A stretch of 59,539 nucleotides of DNA from IMG/VR virus record IMGVR_UViG_3300030105_003438, positions 1 to 59,539 of that record, one strand, 5' to 3'. Of this stretch, positions 15,249-24,278 are shown in pieces; the first letter of the stretch is position 1, and every line of letters begins with the position of its first letter. Made by a program: the position numbers and the translations under genes. The notes beneath the pieces are model-generated. The model saw nothing but the letters and a program-made list of their open reading frames with translations, had not been told where the DNA came from and did not search any database. The DNA is from a virus.

Positions 15249-15515
15249 ATGTCAAAAACAAAAATAACAGAAGAAAATATCTTAATTGCTCGTAGAGTTC
15301 CACCAGGAGATAAGTGGAGACTAGTTGCAAATGAACCAGATGGTCCTACACATCCATCTCTAACAAATACTTTAGAGGCTTATATGGTAAAAACAGGATT
15401 TAAAGGAGAATATAGATTGGCACCACTTAAAAGTGAACTATTTGCTATATCTACAACAAAAGAAGAAATTAAACCAGAACCAATACAAAAGTATTCCATA
15501 TATGGAGAGTATTAG
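15249..15515 (+). CDS. unknown 88-aa protein, probably from a leaderless message
   Basis: The ATG at 15249 lies 4 bases after the -7 box. No family was recognised: VPPGDKWRLVANEP and GPTHPSLTNTLEAYMVKTGF in two parts suggest a compact alpha/beta fold. Its end overlaps the clamp-loader gene by 14 bases. Confidence 0.7.
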   Translation: MSKTKITEENILIARRVPPGDKWRLVANEPDGPTHPSLTNTLEAYMVKTGFKGEYRLAPLKSELFAISTTKEEIKPEPIQKYSIYGEY

Positions 15516-16419
15516 AAAAAATAGTTTATTGAATGAAAAGTATAGACCTATCAGTCTAGATACATATGTTGGTAACAAACAGTTAAAAACATCAATATCT
15601 AAACAGTTAGATCAAAATGACATTCAAAACTATTTATTTTATGGACCTGCAGGTACTGGTAAAACAACATTATCTAAGATAATAATTAACAATTTAGATT
15701 GTGATTATATTTACATTAATGCCTCTGATGAACGTGGTATAGAAACTATTAGAGATAAGGTTTCTAGCTTCGCAATGGTAGCATCATTTAAACCTCTTAA
15801 GGTTGTAATACTAGATGAAGCTGATTTTTTAACCATTAACGCACAAGCGTCACTTAGAAACATTATAGAAACATACTCAGTTACAACACGTTTTATTTTA
15901 ACTTGTAACTTTGTAGAACGTATTATTGATCCATTACAATCCAGGTGTCAAACAATTAAAGTTGTTCCACCAACTAAAAAAGAGGTCGCTGTACATTTAG
16001 CTAGTATTTGTGATAAGGAAAGCATAAGTTATGAACCTAAAGCCATTGGTAAAATTGTAAATAAGTTCTATCCGGACTTACGTAAAATGCTTAATACTAT
16101 TCAAGCAAGCACTATTAAGGACAAGTTAACACTAGATGATTCTTTGCTTGTAAGTACTAGCTATATGACCTCTATTATTGATGAATTAAAAAAACCTAAA
16201 TCATCATTTACTAAAATTAGACAAATTATTGCTGATGCAAACGTAGATGATTTTGATGAATTATTTAGATTTTTATATGAAAATGCTTCTAAATACATCC
16301 CAGGTAAAGAGGGTACAGTTGCTATTTTAGTAAATGAACATTTATATCAAGCTAATTTTAGAATTGATAAAGAAATTAATATAATGAGTTTAATCCAGAA
16401 TATAATTAATAATAAATAA
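15502..16419 (+). CDS. 44: clamp loader large subunit, gp44-like AAA+ ATPase
   Basis: Loads the sliding clamp onto primed DNA. The ATG at 15502 gives 305 residues, matching T4 gp44 (319). It has Walker A GPAGTGKTT, Walker B VILDEAD, the sensor region FILTCNFVERII and the SRC motif (QSRCQTI) of clamp loaders. NEKYRP near the start is the usual opening of this family. It is followed by the small-subunit candidate, as in T4 (44-62). Confidence 0.95.
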   Translation: MESIRKNSLLNEKYRPISLDTYVGNKQLKTSISKQLDQNDIQNYLFYGPAGTGKTTLSKIIINNLDCDYIYINASDERGIETIRDKVSSFAMVASFKPLKVVILDEADFLTINAQASLRNIIETYSVTTRFILTCNFVERIIDPLQSRCQTIKVVPPTKKEVAVHLASICDKESISYEPKAIGKIVNKFYPDLRKMLNTIQASTIKDKLTLDDSLLVSTSYMTSIIDELKKPKSSFTKIRQIIADANVDDFDELFRFLYENASKYIPGKEGTVAILVNEHLYQANFRIDKEINIMSLIQNIINNK

Positions 16420-16447
16420 AGTGAAATTAATCAAAAACAAAGAAAAA

Positions 16448-16735
16448 ATGAAAAATCAAGGAAATCCCGGTGGTCAACAACCTCAAATGAATGTTGACTT
16501 AACTACAACAGAAGGACTATTAAATTCAGAAGGTAAAAACATCTTTGAATCAGCAGTCATTCTTAGAAAAATTAGTAAATTTATTACAGGTACTGATAGT
16601 GATGCAGTAATGCCAATACCAGTATTTATTGATCCATATACTAAAAAAATAGTAGCAGATGGTATCCCAGTAGAATTAAGAGAAGAATTAGCTGAGGAAA
16701 GTATACTATTAACAGGTGGTATCGATTCTAAATAA
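16448..16735 (+). CDS. unknown 95-aa protein between clamp-loader genes
   Basis: The ATG at 16448 is preferred; a GTG at 16421 in frame would add nine residues. The N-terminus is low-complexity (GNPGGQQPQ), followed by an ordered part (SAVILRKISKFITG, DPYTKKIVADG). Not recognised. It ends with the start of the next gene (TAATG). Confidence 0.7.
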   Translation: MKNQGNPGGQQPQMNVDLTTTEGLLNSEGKNIFESAVILRKISKFITGTDSDAVMPIPVFIDPYTKKIVADGIPVELREELAEESILLTGGIDSK

Positions 16736-17148
16736 TGAAAAACATTTGGGATTGGTTAAATCAAATCAACTCAATTAAAGCTGACCCTAACTCCTTTTCT
16801 AATAAAGATTGGGAGTTATGGAATAGTTACATGGTACATAGATTTTTATCTATGAATCCTGATTTTTTGGATATAGTAAATTTTGTTCAAAAAATAAACC
16901 CACAAAATAAAAAAGAAATATACTCTGTTTATAAAGAATACATTCCTAAAAATAAAAAATGGAGTAAATATATTAAATCTAAAGTAAAACAATCAAATAA
17001 AGATTTAGTAGAACATTTATCATCATATTGGGAGTGTTCATCAAAAGAAACAAGAGAATACATAGAAATTTTGGATACCGACGAAATAGGTCGTATATTG
17101 ACGTCAATAGGGTTAAATAAAAAAGAAATTAAAACAATATCAAAATGA
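16735..17148 (+). CDS. 62: clamp loader small subunit, gp62-like
   Basis: A 137-residue helical protein that should complete the clamp loader. It is placed as in T4, just after gp44, and shows the matching layout: RFLSMNPDFLDIVNFVQ, then KNKKWSKYIKS (compare GKRYGKWAK of T4 gp62), then an end domain EILDTDEIGRILTSIG. Shorter than T4 gp62 (187). Sequence similarity is weak, so context carries much of this call. Confidence 0.7.
   Translation: MKNIWDWLNQINSIKADPNSFSNKDWELWNSYMVHRFLSMNPDFLDIVNFVQKINPQNKKEIYSVYKEYIPKNKKWSKYIKSKVKQSNKDLVEHLSSYWECSSKETREYIEILDTDEIGRILTSIGLNKKEIKTISK
17071..17102 (+). promoter_or_regulatory. promoter inside the gp62-like gene
   Basis: TTGG (17071-17074), 19 bases ending TCG, TATATTGAC (17094-17102). 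It would drive the genes from 17145 on, towards the glycosyltransferase cluster. Confidence 0.5.
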
Positions 17149-17384
17149 CAAAAGAATTATACAATATGTTTATGACATCTGCAGAAGCAGATAAAGCTAA
17201 GGCACTTTTATCACTAAACTTATTAGGTGATAAAGGAGTTGGTATTGGTGATCATTCAACAGGTGATTATTATAAAAATGCCGAAGAAGCACTCATAATG
17301 TTAGTTGACGCTGATGACAGAATTGCTACTTTAAATTTATATTTTGGTCATAATTTAACAAATAAAACACAAGTTAATGGGTAG
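17145..17384 (+). CDS. unknown 79-aa protein
   Basis: Starts 4 bases inside the gp62-like gene. It is a mostly helical, acidic protein (NAEEALIMLVDADDRIATL) of no recognised family, and overlaps the Nmad1 gene by 8 bases. Confidence 0.7.
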   Translation: MTKELYNMFMTSAEADKAKALLSLNLLGDKGVGIGDHSTGDYYKNAEEALIMLVDADDRIATLNLYFGHNLTNKTQVNG

Positions 17385-17781
17385 TTCCATATCTAAATAC
17401 CACGAAACTATGAGCAGTAGAGAAATTTCGGATGCAAAATCCCCAAAATCAGATATAGCTATCTTTGAAGAAGAATATTCTGAATTATCAAATGAATTTA
17501 AAATTATACAAGAGGAAATGTATGAAATGTTTGCTCGTAAACATATGGATTATGGTTTAAATAATATTGCTTTAGGTGGTGATTTAACTAATAAAGATGA
17601 TAAAAAATTCTCATTAACAGGGTTATGTATCAGACTTACAGACAAAATTTCACGTCTTAAAAATCTATTAATTAATGGTAGATCATTTGTTAAAGGTGAA
17701 GGTATGGAAGATACATTTATTGATATTGCTAATTATGGGATAATTGGTCTTTTAGTAGGTCGTGATAAATGGAAAAAATAA
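17377..17781 (+). CDS. Nmad1/DUF1599 nucleotide-modification-associated protein
   Basis: A 134-residue protein with the DUF1599 core: ARKHMDYGLNNIA, then LTGLCIRLTDKISRLKNLL, then EDTFIDIANYGIIGLL. The domain was named Nmad1 because it keeps company with DNA base modification systems in phages. Its biochemical role is not established; a nucleotide-binding or hydrolysing activity is assumed. It agrees with the 7-deazaguanine genes elsewhere in the window. Confidence 0.8.
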   Translation: MGSSISKYHETMSSREISDAKSPKSDIAIFEEEYSELSNEFKIIQEEMYEMFARKHMDYGLNNIALGGDLTNKDDKKFSLTGLCIRLTDKISRLKNLLINGRSFVKGEGMEDTFIDIANYGIIGLLVGRDKWKK

Positions 17782-17782
17782 A

Positions 17783-18646
17783 ATGGCTAAGAAGAAGTTT
17801 GATACAGTTGAACAAGAAAGATATCAGGATAAAGATAAAAGGGTTATAGACTGTTTTACTTTTTATAATGAATTAGATATGCTTGAATTCCGATTAACGG
17901 AATTAGACGATGTAGTAGATACTTTTATATTAGTTGAAGCAACCCAAACACATTCGGGAAAACCAAAAGAATTAAATTTCCTAAAAAATAAAAAAAGATT
18001 TAAAAAGTGGTTACATAAAATATACTATTATGTAGTAGACGATTTACCTATAGGTGAAGATAGCAAACATGATTGGTTCCGAGAGGAATACCAAAGAAAT
18101 GCTATAAAAATACCATTAAGCCATTTATCACTAAGTCCCCTTGATATAGTAATACTATCAGATTTAGATGAAATACCTGATACAAATACTATAAAAGAAT
18201 TTCATAGAACTTCAGTACCTTATGGCTCAATTGGAATGTGTATGGATTGGTATTATTATAATTTAACTACTAGGTTAAATGCATTAAAGGATCCAATAAA
18301 ATCTACTAAATGTAAAATATTCCATTATGAAACAATGTTTAAAGATAAATTATCTATGTCTGAAATTAGACATTCAGAATGGTATGCTGTTTTAGAAGGG
18401 GGTTGGCACCTTACATTTTTTATGACTGAAGATAAAATAATTGAAAAACTAGAATCTTACGCACACCAAGAATTTAATTTAGATGAAATTAAAGATCCTG
18501 AAAAGATTAGGAACTTAATAATCGAAGGAAAAGATATATTCCCTGAAAGGGAAGAAAATAATTATTTTTATCAATTACCAATTAAAGATAACAAATATCT
18601 CCCTAAAAACTATAAATTTTGGCTAGAAAAGTCCCGAACATTGTAA
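17783..18646 (+). CDS. glycosyltransferase family 17
   Basis: The ATG at 17783 gives 287 residues. The start of the fold, VIDCFTFYNELDMLEFRL, followed by DTFILVEATQTHSG and the metal-binding ILSDLDEIPD, is characteristic of family 17, named for a beta-1,4-mannosyl-glycoprotein N-acetylglucosaminyltransferase. It transfers a sugar from a nucleotide donor; the acceptor is unknown. First gene of the sugar-related region. Confidence 0.85.
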   Translation: MAKKKFDTVEQERYQDKDKRVIDCFTFYNELDMLEFRLTELDDVVDTFILVEATQTHSGKPKELNFLKNKKRFKKWLHKIYYYVVDDLPIGEDSKHDWFREEYQRNAIKIPLSHLSLSPLDIVILSDLDEIPDTNTIKEFHRTSVPYGSIGMCMDWYYYNLTTRLNALKDPIKSTKCKIFHYETMFKDKLSMSEIRHSEWYAVLEGGWHLTFFMTEDKIIEKLESYAHQEFNLDEIKDPEKIRNLIIEGKDIFPEREENNYFYQLPIKDNKYLPKNYKFWLEKSRTL

Positions 18647-19593
18647 AGGAGATAAAGAATAACCCACCTCCTGGAATCAATTTTGCATTCCAGAAGAATA
18701 TTAGTTATTCCCAAATGTCTATTTTTAGAGGTTGCCCTCATCGTTGGAAACTCCAATACAAGGATAAAATTAAGAGGTTTACATCTTCTATTCATACTGT
18801 ATTTGGAACTGCAATGCATGAAGTTATTCAACATTATTTAGATGTAATGTTTGAAAATAGTGCTGCATATGCTGATAGATCTATAAACATGGAAGAAAAA
18901 TTCCAAGAAAGTTTTATAGGTGAATATAATAAGCAATACAAAACAAATAAAAATAGTCACTTTTCGGATGCAACCGAAATGAGAGAATTTTTTGAAGATG
19001 GTATTGCCATATTAGAATGGTTTAAGAAAAAACGTAGTCGATACTTTAAGAAAAAAGGCACATATTTAGTAGGTTGTGAAGTACCGATAATAATAGCGCC
19101 AAATAAAATGTATAATAACGTATTATACATGGGGTATCTAGATGTCGTAACATACCATGAAGCAACAGAGACATTCAAGATAATCGACATAAAGACAAGT
19201 ACTAAAGGATGGAACGATTATAACAAAAAAGACGAAAACAAACAATTTCAATTATTATTATACAAACAATACTTTTCAGAACAATATGGTATACCATTAG
19301 ATAAAATTGAAATTGAATTTTTTATACTTAAACGAAAAGTATTAGATATGGATGACGAAAAGTTAATGTCACCTTATCAAGCATATAGAGTGCAACAGTT
19401 TACTCCTCCTAGCGGAAAAATTAAATTAGGTAGGGCGAGGAACGCAATTGAAGATTTTATACATGAATGTTTTAATTCTAGTGGAGATATAAAAGATGTT
19501 ATTTACCCTAAAACACCATCAAAATGGACCTGTAATTTTTGCCCTTATAAGGAAGAAAAAGAATTATGTGGAGCGGGTTTAGACTTTTTGTAA
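18619..19593 (+). CDS. PD-(D/E)XK nuclease, RecB/Cas4-like
   Basis: A 324-residue exonuclease-type protein. Motifs: ISYSQMSIFRGCPHRWKLQY near the start (in two parts, SYSQMSIF and GCPHRWK), FGTAMHEVIQHYL, the catalytic YLDVVTY ... FKIIDIKTS, QFQLLLYKQYF, and a C-terminal Cys set (CNFCPYKEEKELCG) that with the first Cys could hold an iron-sulfur cluster. The start is a TTG at 18619 inside the previous gene, since no ATG precedes the first motif. Likely works in phage recombination or DNA end processing. Confidence 0.85.
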   Translation: MARKVPNIVKEIKNNPPPGINFAFQKNISYSQMSIFRGCPHRWKLQYKDKIKRFTSSIHTVFGTAMHEVIQHYLDVMFENSAAYADRSINMEEKFQESFIGEYNKQYKTNKNSHFSDATEMREFFEDGIAILEWFKKKRSRYFKKKGTYLVGCEVPIIIAPNKMYNNVLYMGYLDVVTYHEATETFKIIDIKTSTKGWNDYNKKDENKQFQLLLYKQYFSEQYGIPLDKIEIEFFILKRKVLDMDDEKLMSPYQAYRVQQFTPPSGKIKLGRARNAIEDFIHECFNSSGDIKDVIYPKTPSKWTCNFCPYKEEKELCGAGLDFL

Positions 19594-19649
19594 ATTAGAG
19601 GAATATTCATATACGTATAGACAAATATAACGTTATTAAAAATTAAATT

Positions 19650-19838
19650 ATGGCAAACCCAAACAAAATGACACTAACGAGTGTTAAAGTTCAAGCAGAC
19701 CTGTTTGAAAATTTTAAAATTGAATGTGTGAAACGAAAATTCTCATTCCAAAAACTAGCAGATAGATCTATTTATCTATACCTTACAAACGAAGATTTTA
19801 GAAAACAAATTACAAGTCAAACAAATATCGAACTATAA
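19650..19838 (+). CDS. ribbon-helix-helix-like small protein
   Basis: A 62-residue protein with the plan of Arc/MetJ-type regulators: a strand (LTSVKVQADLF), helix ENFKIECVKRK, turn FSFQ and helix KLADRSIYLYL. It probably binds DNA as a dimer. It is preceded by a 56-base gap holding no clear promoter match and followed by the glycosyltransferase cluster. Confidence 0.65.
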   Translation: MANPNKMTLTSVKVQADLFENFKIECVKRKFSFQKLADRSIYLYLTNEDFRKQITSQTNIEL

Positions 19839-19851
19839 AAATTAAAATTAG

Positions 19852-21300
19852 ATGAATAAAAGTTTTGAATATCTTCCTAAAGATAAAAGGAAGAAAATAT
19901 TATTAATCACAGATGATATTAGGGTACATTCAGGTGTAGCAACAGTAGGTAAAGAAATTGTAATACATACAGCTCACCGTTATAATTGGTGCCAAATTGC
20001 AGGTTCTATTAAACATCCTGAAAAAGGTAAGGCATTAGACATGAGTGCAGATGTAAGTAAATTTGCTGGGATTGAAGATGCTTCATGTTTTTTATATCCT
20101 GTAGATGGATATGGTGACTCAAATCTATTTAGACAGATAGTAGCAAGAGAAAAACCAGATGCAATACTACTTATTACGGATCCAAGATATTTTCAACATA
20201 TATTTAAAATGGAAGGTGAAATTAGGAAAACAATTCCAATTACTTATTTAAATATTTGGGATGATTTACCTGCTCCACTTTATAATAAACCATTTTATCA
20301 ATCATGTGATTTATTAATGGGTATATCTAAACAAACCGTTTTCATCAATAAAACAGTATTAGGTGATGATATTGAAGATAGAATTTGTAACTATGTTCCT
20401 CATGGTTTAAATTCAGATGTATTTAGACCTATAACAGAATTAGATAAAGATTATGGTAAATACCTAGAATTTAAAAATAAAGTACAAGGTAATGCCGATA
20501 TTGATTTTACATTATTCTTTAATTCAAGAAACATAAGGAGGAAACAGATACCTGATAGTATGTTAGCTTTTAGAGGATTATTAGACTCTTTACCATTAGA
20601 AAAGGCTTTAAAATGTAGATTTATTTTACATACTGAACCTTCATCAGAACATGGTACCAATTTAGTTAAAGTTGCTGAACTATTATTTGATGAAAAATAT
20701 AAAGAGTGTATTATATTTTCAACTGCTAAATTACCACCACATGAATTAAATTATTTATATAACATAGCTGATGCTCAAATATTATTAACATCAAATGAAG
20801 GTTGGGGATTAACACTTACTGAAGCTATACTATCAGGTACTCCAATTATAGCTAATGCAACGGGTGGTATGCAAGATCAAATGAGATTTGTTGATGATAA
20901 TGGGGAATGGTTTACACCAAGTGCTGATGTGCCTTCTAATCATAGAGGTACTTATAAAGAACATGGTGAATGGGCATTTCCAGTTTATCCAACAAGTAGA
21001 TCAATGCAAGGTTCTCCTCCAACACCTTACATTTATGATGATAGGTGTGCATGGGAAGATGCAACTGAAAGGATAATAGAACTTTATAACATGGACCCTA
21101 AAGAAAGAAAAGAAAGAGGTTATAAAGGAAGGAAATGGGCAGTTAGTGATGAAGCTGGGTTTACACATAAACACCAAGCTAGTAGGTTTTTAACTTCTAT
21201 GGATGAATTATTTTCAACATGGAAACCAAAAACAGGAAACCATATTATCAATACTAATGAATATAAAGGTAAATTTTTAAACCATAAATTAATATACTAA
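19852..21300 (+). CDS. glycosyltransferase family 4 (GT-B fold)
   Basis: A 482-residue retaining-type glycosyltransferase. The N-terminal domain begins KILLITDDIRVHSGVATVG, and the C-terminal domain has the nucleotide-sugar E-x7-E motif in NEGWGLTLTEAILSG, followed by TPIIANATGG. Its stop overlaps the next start (TAATG), pairing it with a second GT-B enzyme. Substrate unknown. Confidence 0.9.
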   Translation: MNKSFEYLPKDKRKKILLITDDIRVHSGVATVGKEIVIHTAHRYNWCQIAGSIKHPEKGKALDMSADVSKFAGIEDASCFLYPVDGYGDSNLFRQIVAREKPDAILLITDPRYFQHIFKMEGEIRKTIPITYLNIWDDLPAPLYNKPFYQSCDLLMGISKQTVFINKTVLGDDIEDRICNYVPHGLNSDVFRPITELDKDYGKYLEFKNKVQGNADIDFTLFFNSRNIRRKQIPDSMLAFRGLLDSLPLEKALKCRFILHTEPSSEHGTNLVKVAELLFDEKYKECIIFSTAKLPPHELNYLYNIADAQILLTSNEGWGLTLTEAILSGTPIIANATGGMQDQMRFVDDNGEWFTPSADVPSNHRGTYKEHGEWAFPVYPTSRSMQGSPPTPYIYDDRCAWEDATERIIELYNMDPKERKERGYKGRKWAVSDEAGFTHKHQASRFLTSMDELFSTWKPKTGNHIINTNEYKGKFLNHKLIY

Positions 21301-22604
21301 TGAGCAAACCAAGTTTTTATATAAGTTCCCCATTTGACACTTACAGTGGTTATGGAGCAAGATCTAGAGATATAATTAAAGCAATTATAGAACTAGATAA
21401 ATATGATGTTAAGTTATTAAGTCAAAGATGGGGTGACTGTACCTTAGGATTTTGTAACGCACATCCTAAATTTGATAGTTTAGCTAAATTACAAGTACCC
21501 AATATACCTAAAGGTACAACCGCTGATATTTGGATGCAAATTACAATTCCAAGTGAATTCCAAGCCGTAGGAAAATATAACATTGGATGTACAGCTGGTA
21601 TTGAAAGTACAGGTTGTGATGGAACATGGGTTGAAGGTTTAAATAGAATGAACATGAATTGGGTTTCATCTAAACATAGTAAGAAAGTATTTGAAGATGT
21701 TGTATTTGATAAAAGAGATAAACAAACTAACGAAATAACAGGAAAAGTTAAATCTACTAAACCTATACACGTTGTATTTGAAGGTGCGGATTTAGATGTT
21801 TACAAACATTTACCAGCTAATGAAGTAAAATTAGATTTAAGTGAAATTAAAGAACAATTTTGTTATTTATTTGTTGGTATGTGGATGCCAGGTGATTTAG
21901 GTCATGATAGAAAAAATATAGGTCAAACTATTAAAGTATTTTTTGAAACATTTAAAAATAGAAAAAGCCCACCAGCCTTAATTTTAAAAACATCTGAAGG
22001 TGTAGAAAATTATATAAGTAGAGATAGTATTCTAGAAAAAATAAAAGGTATACGAAATCAAATTAAAGGGGCTAAGACATTACCCAATGTTTATTTATTA
22101 AATGGAGATTTTAGTAATTCTGAAATGAATGAGTTATATAATCACCCTAAAGTAAAAGCAATGGTTAGTTTTACTAAGGGAGAAGGTTTTGGTAGACCAT
22201 TATTAGAATTTGGATTATCTAAAAAACCTATTATAGCTTCTAATTGGTCTGGACATTTGGATTTTTTAAATCCTGATTATACTGTTTTAATACCTGGGAA
22301 ATTAGAACCAGTACATCAAAGTGCTGCTAATAGATGGTTATTACCTCAAACATCATGGTTTTCACCTGATATAATGCAAATGAATAGAGTATTTAAAAAT
22401 GTATATGAAAAATATAAATCATTAACAGGTAAAGCTAAACAACAAGGTTATTATGTTAAAACCAATTTTAGTTTTGATCATATGAAAGAGTTAGTAGATA
22501 ATATTTTAGATGCAAATATACCTAAATTTCCTAAAAAAATGGATTTAGCAATGCCTGAAGATATTAAATTTAATACTGACGTAAAACTACCTAAAATAAA
22601 ATAA
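21300..22604 (+). CDS. glycosyltransferase family 4-like (GT-B fold)
   Basis: A 434-residue enzyme. DTYSGYGARSRDI lies near the start; the C-terminal donor site is GEGFGRPLLEFGLSKKPIIAS, here spanning FTKGEGFGRPLLE and the following strand. Related to but different from the upstream enzyme. The pair is probably translated together. Confidence 0.88.
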   Translation: MSKPSFYISSPFDTYSGYGARSRDIIKAIIELDKYDVKLLSQRWGDCTLGFCNAHPKFDSLAKLQVPNIPKGTTADIWMQITIPSEFQAVGKYNIGCTAGIESTGCDGTWVEGLNRMNMNWVSSKHSKKVFEDVVFDKRDKQTNEITGKVKSTKPIHVVFEGADLDVYKHLPANEVKLDLSEIKEQFCYLFVGMWMPGDLGHDRKNIGQTIKVFFETFKNRKSPPALILKTSEGVENYISRDSILEKIKGIRNQIKGAKTLPNVYLLNGDFSNSEMNELYNHPKVKAMVSFTKGEGFGRPLLEFGLSKKPIIASNWSGHLDFLNPDYTVLIPGKLEPVHQSAANRWLLPQTSWFSPDIMQMNRVFKNVYEKYKSLTGKAKQQGYYVKTNFSFDHMKELVDNILDANIPKFPKKMDLAMPEDIKFNTDVKLPKIK

Positions 22605-22605
22605 T

Positions 22606-23049
22606 ATGAAATACGATGAAATAGTAGATTGCCCCAAATCAGGTGGTGATTTATGTTATAGAATAGAAGTAAATGGAGATATAACCAACTATATGAGTTT
22701 ATCATGTGGTTTCTGGACTAATACTCTTATGAAAGAGGGAACAGAATTTTATAAAGAACAGGTATTAACTTTACCTGAAATTTATAAAGATTTAGCTTGG
22801 ACAGACCCAAAAACAGACCTTATTTGGTTACCTAATACAATTAATATCCCAGAACAAGGAATGTTATTTGCTTCAGGGCCAGACAAAGATAATTGGTCTT
22901 GGGGAGCTGTAAAGTCAATAGAAGTATCTGAAGAAGATAAAGAAAAATATAAGGGGCAATCATATAGAGCAGATATGTCTACCATAAAATATTTTAAAGA
23001 ACGTGATTACCTAGATGCTCTTTCGTATATTGGAATATTACCAGAATAG
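22606..23049 (+). CDS. unknown 147-aa protein
   Basis: A compact protein of no recognised family. CPKSGGDLCYRIEVNGDI in two parts (CPKSGGDLC and RIEVNGDIT) suggests a small metal-binding or beta-rich domain, and the middle is Trp- and Pro-rich (LIWLPNTINIP). Small conserved proteins of this kind occur in phage sugar clusters. A TTTCGTATATTGG sequence near its end lacks a -33 box. Confidence 0.75.
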   Translation: MKYDEIVDCPKSGGDLCYRIEVNGDITNYMSLSCGFWTNTLMKEGTEFYKEQVLTLPEIYKDLAWTDPKTDLIWLPNTINIPEQGMLFASGPDKDNWSWGAVKSIEVSEEDKEKYKGQSYRADMSTIKYFKERDYLDALSYIGILPE

Positions 23050-23051
23050 AT

Positions 23052-23675
23052 ATGAAGATAAGTTATGCAATAACAGTTTGTAATGAATTAGATGAAATAA
23101 CTCGTTTATTAAATTTTCTTATAAAGGCAAAACGTAAAGAAGATGAAATCGTTATTTTATTTGATAAGAAAAAGGGTACACCTGAAGTATGGCAACGTGT
23201 TAGTGAATTAAAAGGTGATGATTGTTGTAGTTATTATGCAAAAACATTTAAACATCATTTTGCAGATTGGAAAAATGAACTAACTAAATTATGTAGTGGT
23301 GACTATATATTTCAAATTGATGCTGATGAGTTACCTCATAAAATATTAATTGAGAAATTACCTTCAATACTTGAAGGAAACCCAGATAATGAAGTTTATT
23401 TAGTACCTAGAGTAAATAAGGTTTCAGGTTTAACTGAGGAACATATTGAAAAATGGGGATGGAAGGTAGATTCTCAAGATAGAGTCAATTGGCCTGATTA
23501 TCAATGGCGTATTTGGAAAAATAAACCTAATATTAAATGGGTTAATAAGGTACATGAAAAACTAGAAGGTTTTGAAACATATGCTTTACTACCAGGTATG
23601 CCTGAATTAGCTTTATACCATCCTAAAACTATAACAAAACAAGAAGAACAAAATAACTATTATAATACTTTATAG
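23052..23675 (+). CDS. glycosyltransferase family 2
   Basis: A 207-residue GT-A enzyme starting ISYAITVCNELDEITRLL, with the metal-binding D-x-D in FQIDADELPH. Short for the family (usually over 230), with the C-terminal part KWVNKVHEKLEGF resembling the SPBc2-type family 2 enzymes. Acceptor unknown. Confidence 0.85.
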   Translation: MKISYAITVCNELDEITRLLNFLIKAKRKEDEIVILFDKKKGTPEVWQRVSELKGDDCCSYYAKTFKHHFADWKNELTKLCSGDYIFQIDADELPHKILIEKLPSILEGNPDNEVYLVPRVNKVSGLTEEHIEKWGWKVDSQDRVNWPDYQWRIWKNKPNIKWVNKVHEKLEGFETYALLPGMPELALYHPKTITKQEEQNNYYNTL

Positions 23676-23677
23676 GC

Positions 23678-24277
23678 ATGGAAGTTTTAAGATATGACTT
23701 ACTAAATTATTTAATTGATGAGTATAATTACCAAGATTATTTAGAAATTGGGGTTGGACAAGGCGATTGTCTTAGAGCAGTTAAAGCTAAAAACAAAGAC
23801 GCTGTAGAAAATGGGTTAGAAGGTATAACACCTCCAGAAGTAACACATAGAATGTCTTCAGATGAGTTTTTTGAACAAAATACTAAAAAGTACGATTTAA
23901 TTTTTATAGATGGATTACATGAAAAATATCAAGTAATTAAAGATATAGATAATAGTTTACGTGTATTAAAACCAGGTGGTACCATTTTAATGCATGATTG
24001 TAATCCACAAACTTTTGAGTCACAAGTTATTCCTAGAATAACAAGTACGTGGCATGGTGATGTTTGGAAAGCATTTGTTGACTTTAGAGTTAAATCCCCA
24101 CAAGTAGAATGTTATGTTATTAATACTGACTGTGGTTGCGGTATAATAAAATACAATGAAAACCTTAAAAAATTACCTATAAATGTAGATGTACATTATA
24201 GAGATTTAGATTCAGATAGAAAATCGATGCTTAATTTAATCACAGTAGATGAGTTCCATGAAAAATTCCAAAATTAA
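23678..24277 (+). CDS. class I SAM-dependent methyltransferase
   Basis: A 199-residue methyltransferase. The SAM motif is YLEIGVGQGDCL, and the second acidic motif is LIFIDGLHEKYQVIKDI, followed by LKPGGTILMHDCNP. This is the Methyltransf_24 pattern common next to sugar-modifying genes, where it may methylate sugars. Two similar genes occur at 32767 and 52440. Confidence 0.85.
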   Translation: MEVLRYDLLNYLIDEYNYQDYLEIGVGQGDCLRAVKAKNKDAVENGLEGITPPEVTHRMSSDEFFEQNTKKYDLIFIDGLHEKYQVIKDIDNSLRVLKPGGTILMHDCNPQTFESQVIPRITSTWHGDVWKAFVDFRVKSPQVECYVINTDCGCGIIKYNENLKKLPINVDVHYRDLDSDRKSMLNLITVDEFHEKFQN

Positions 24278-24278
24278 T

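Noticed and set aside
23003-23034. Promoter TTTCGTATATTGG within the 22606 gene
   Set aside because: The position 19 bases upstream of the -7 box reads GTGA, so there is no -33 box.
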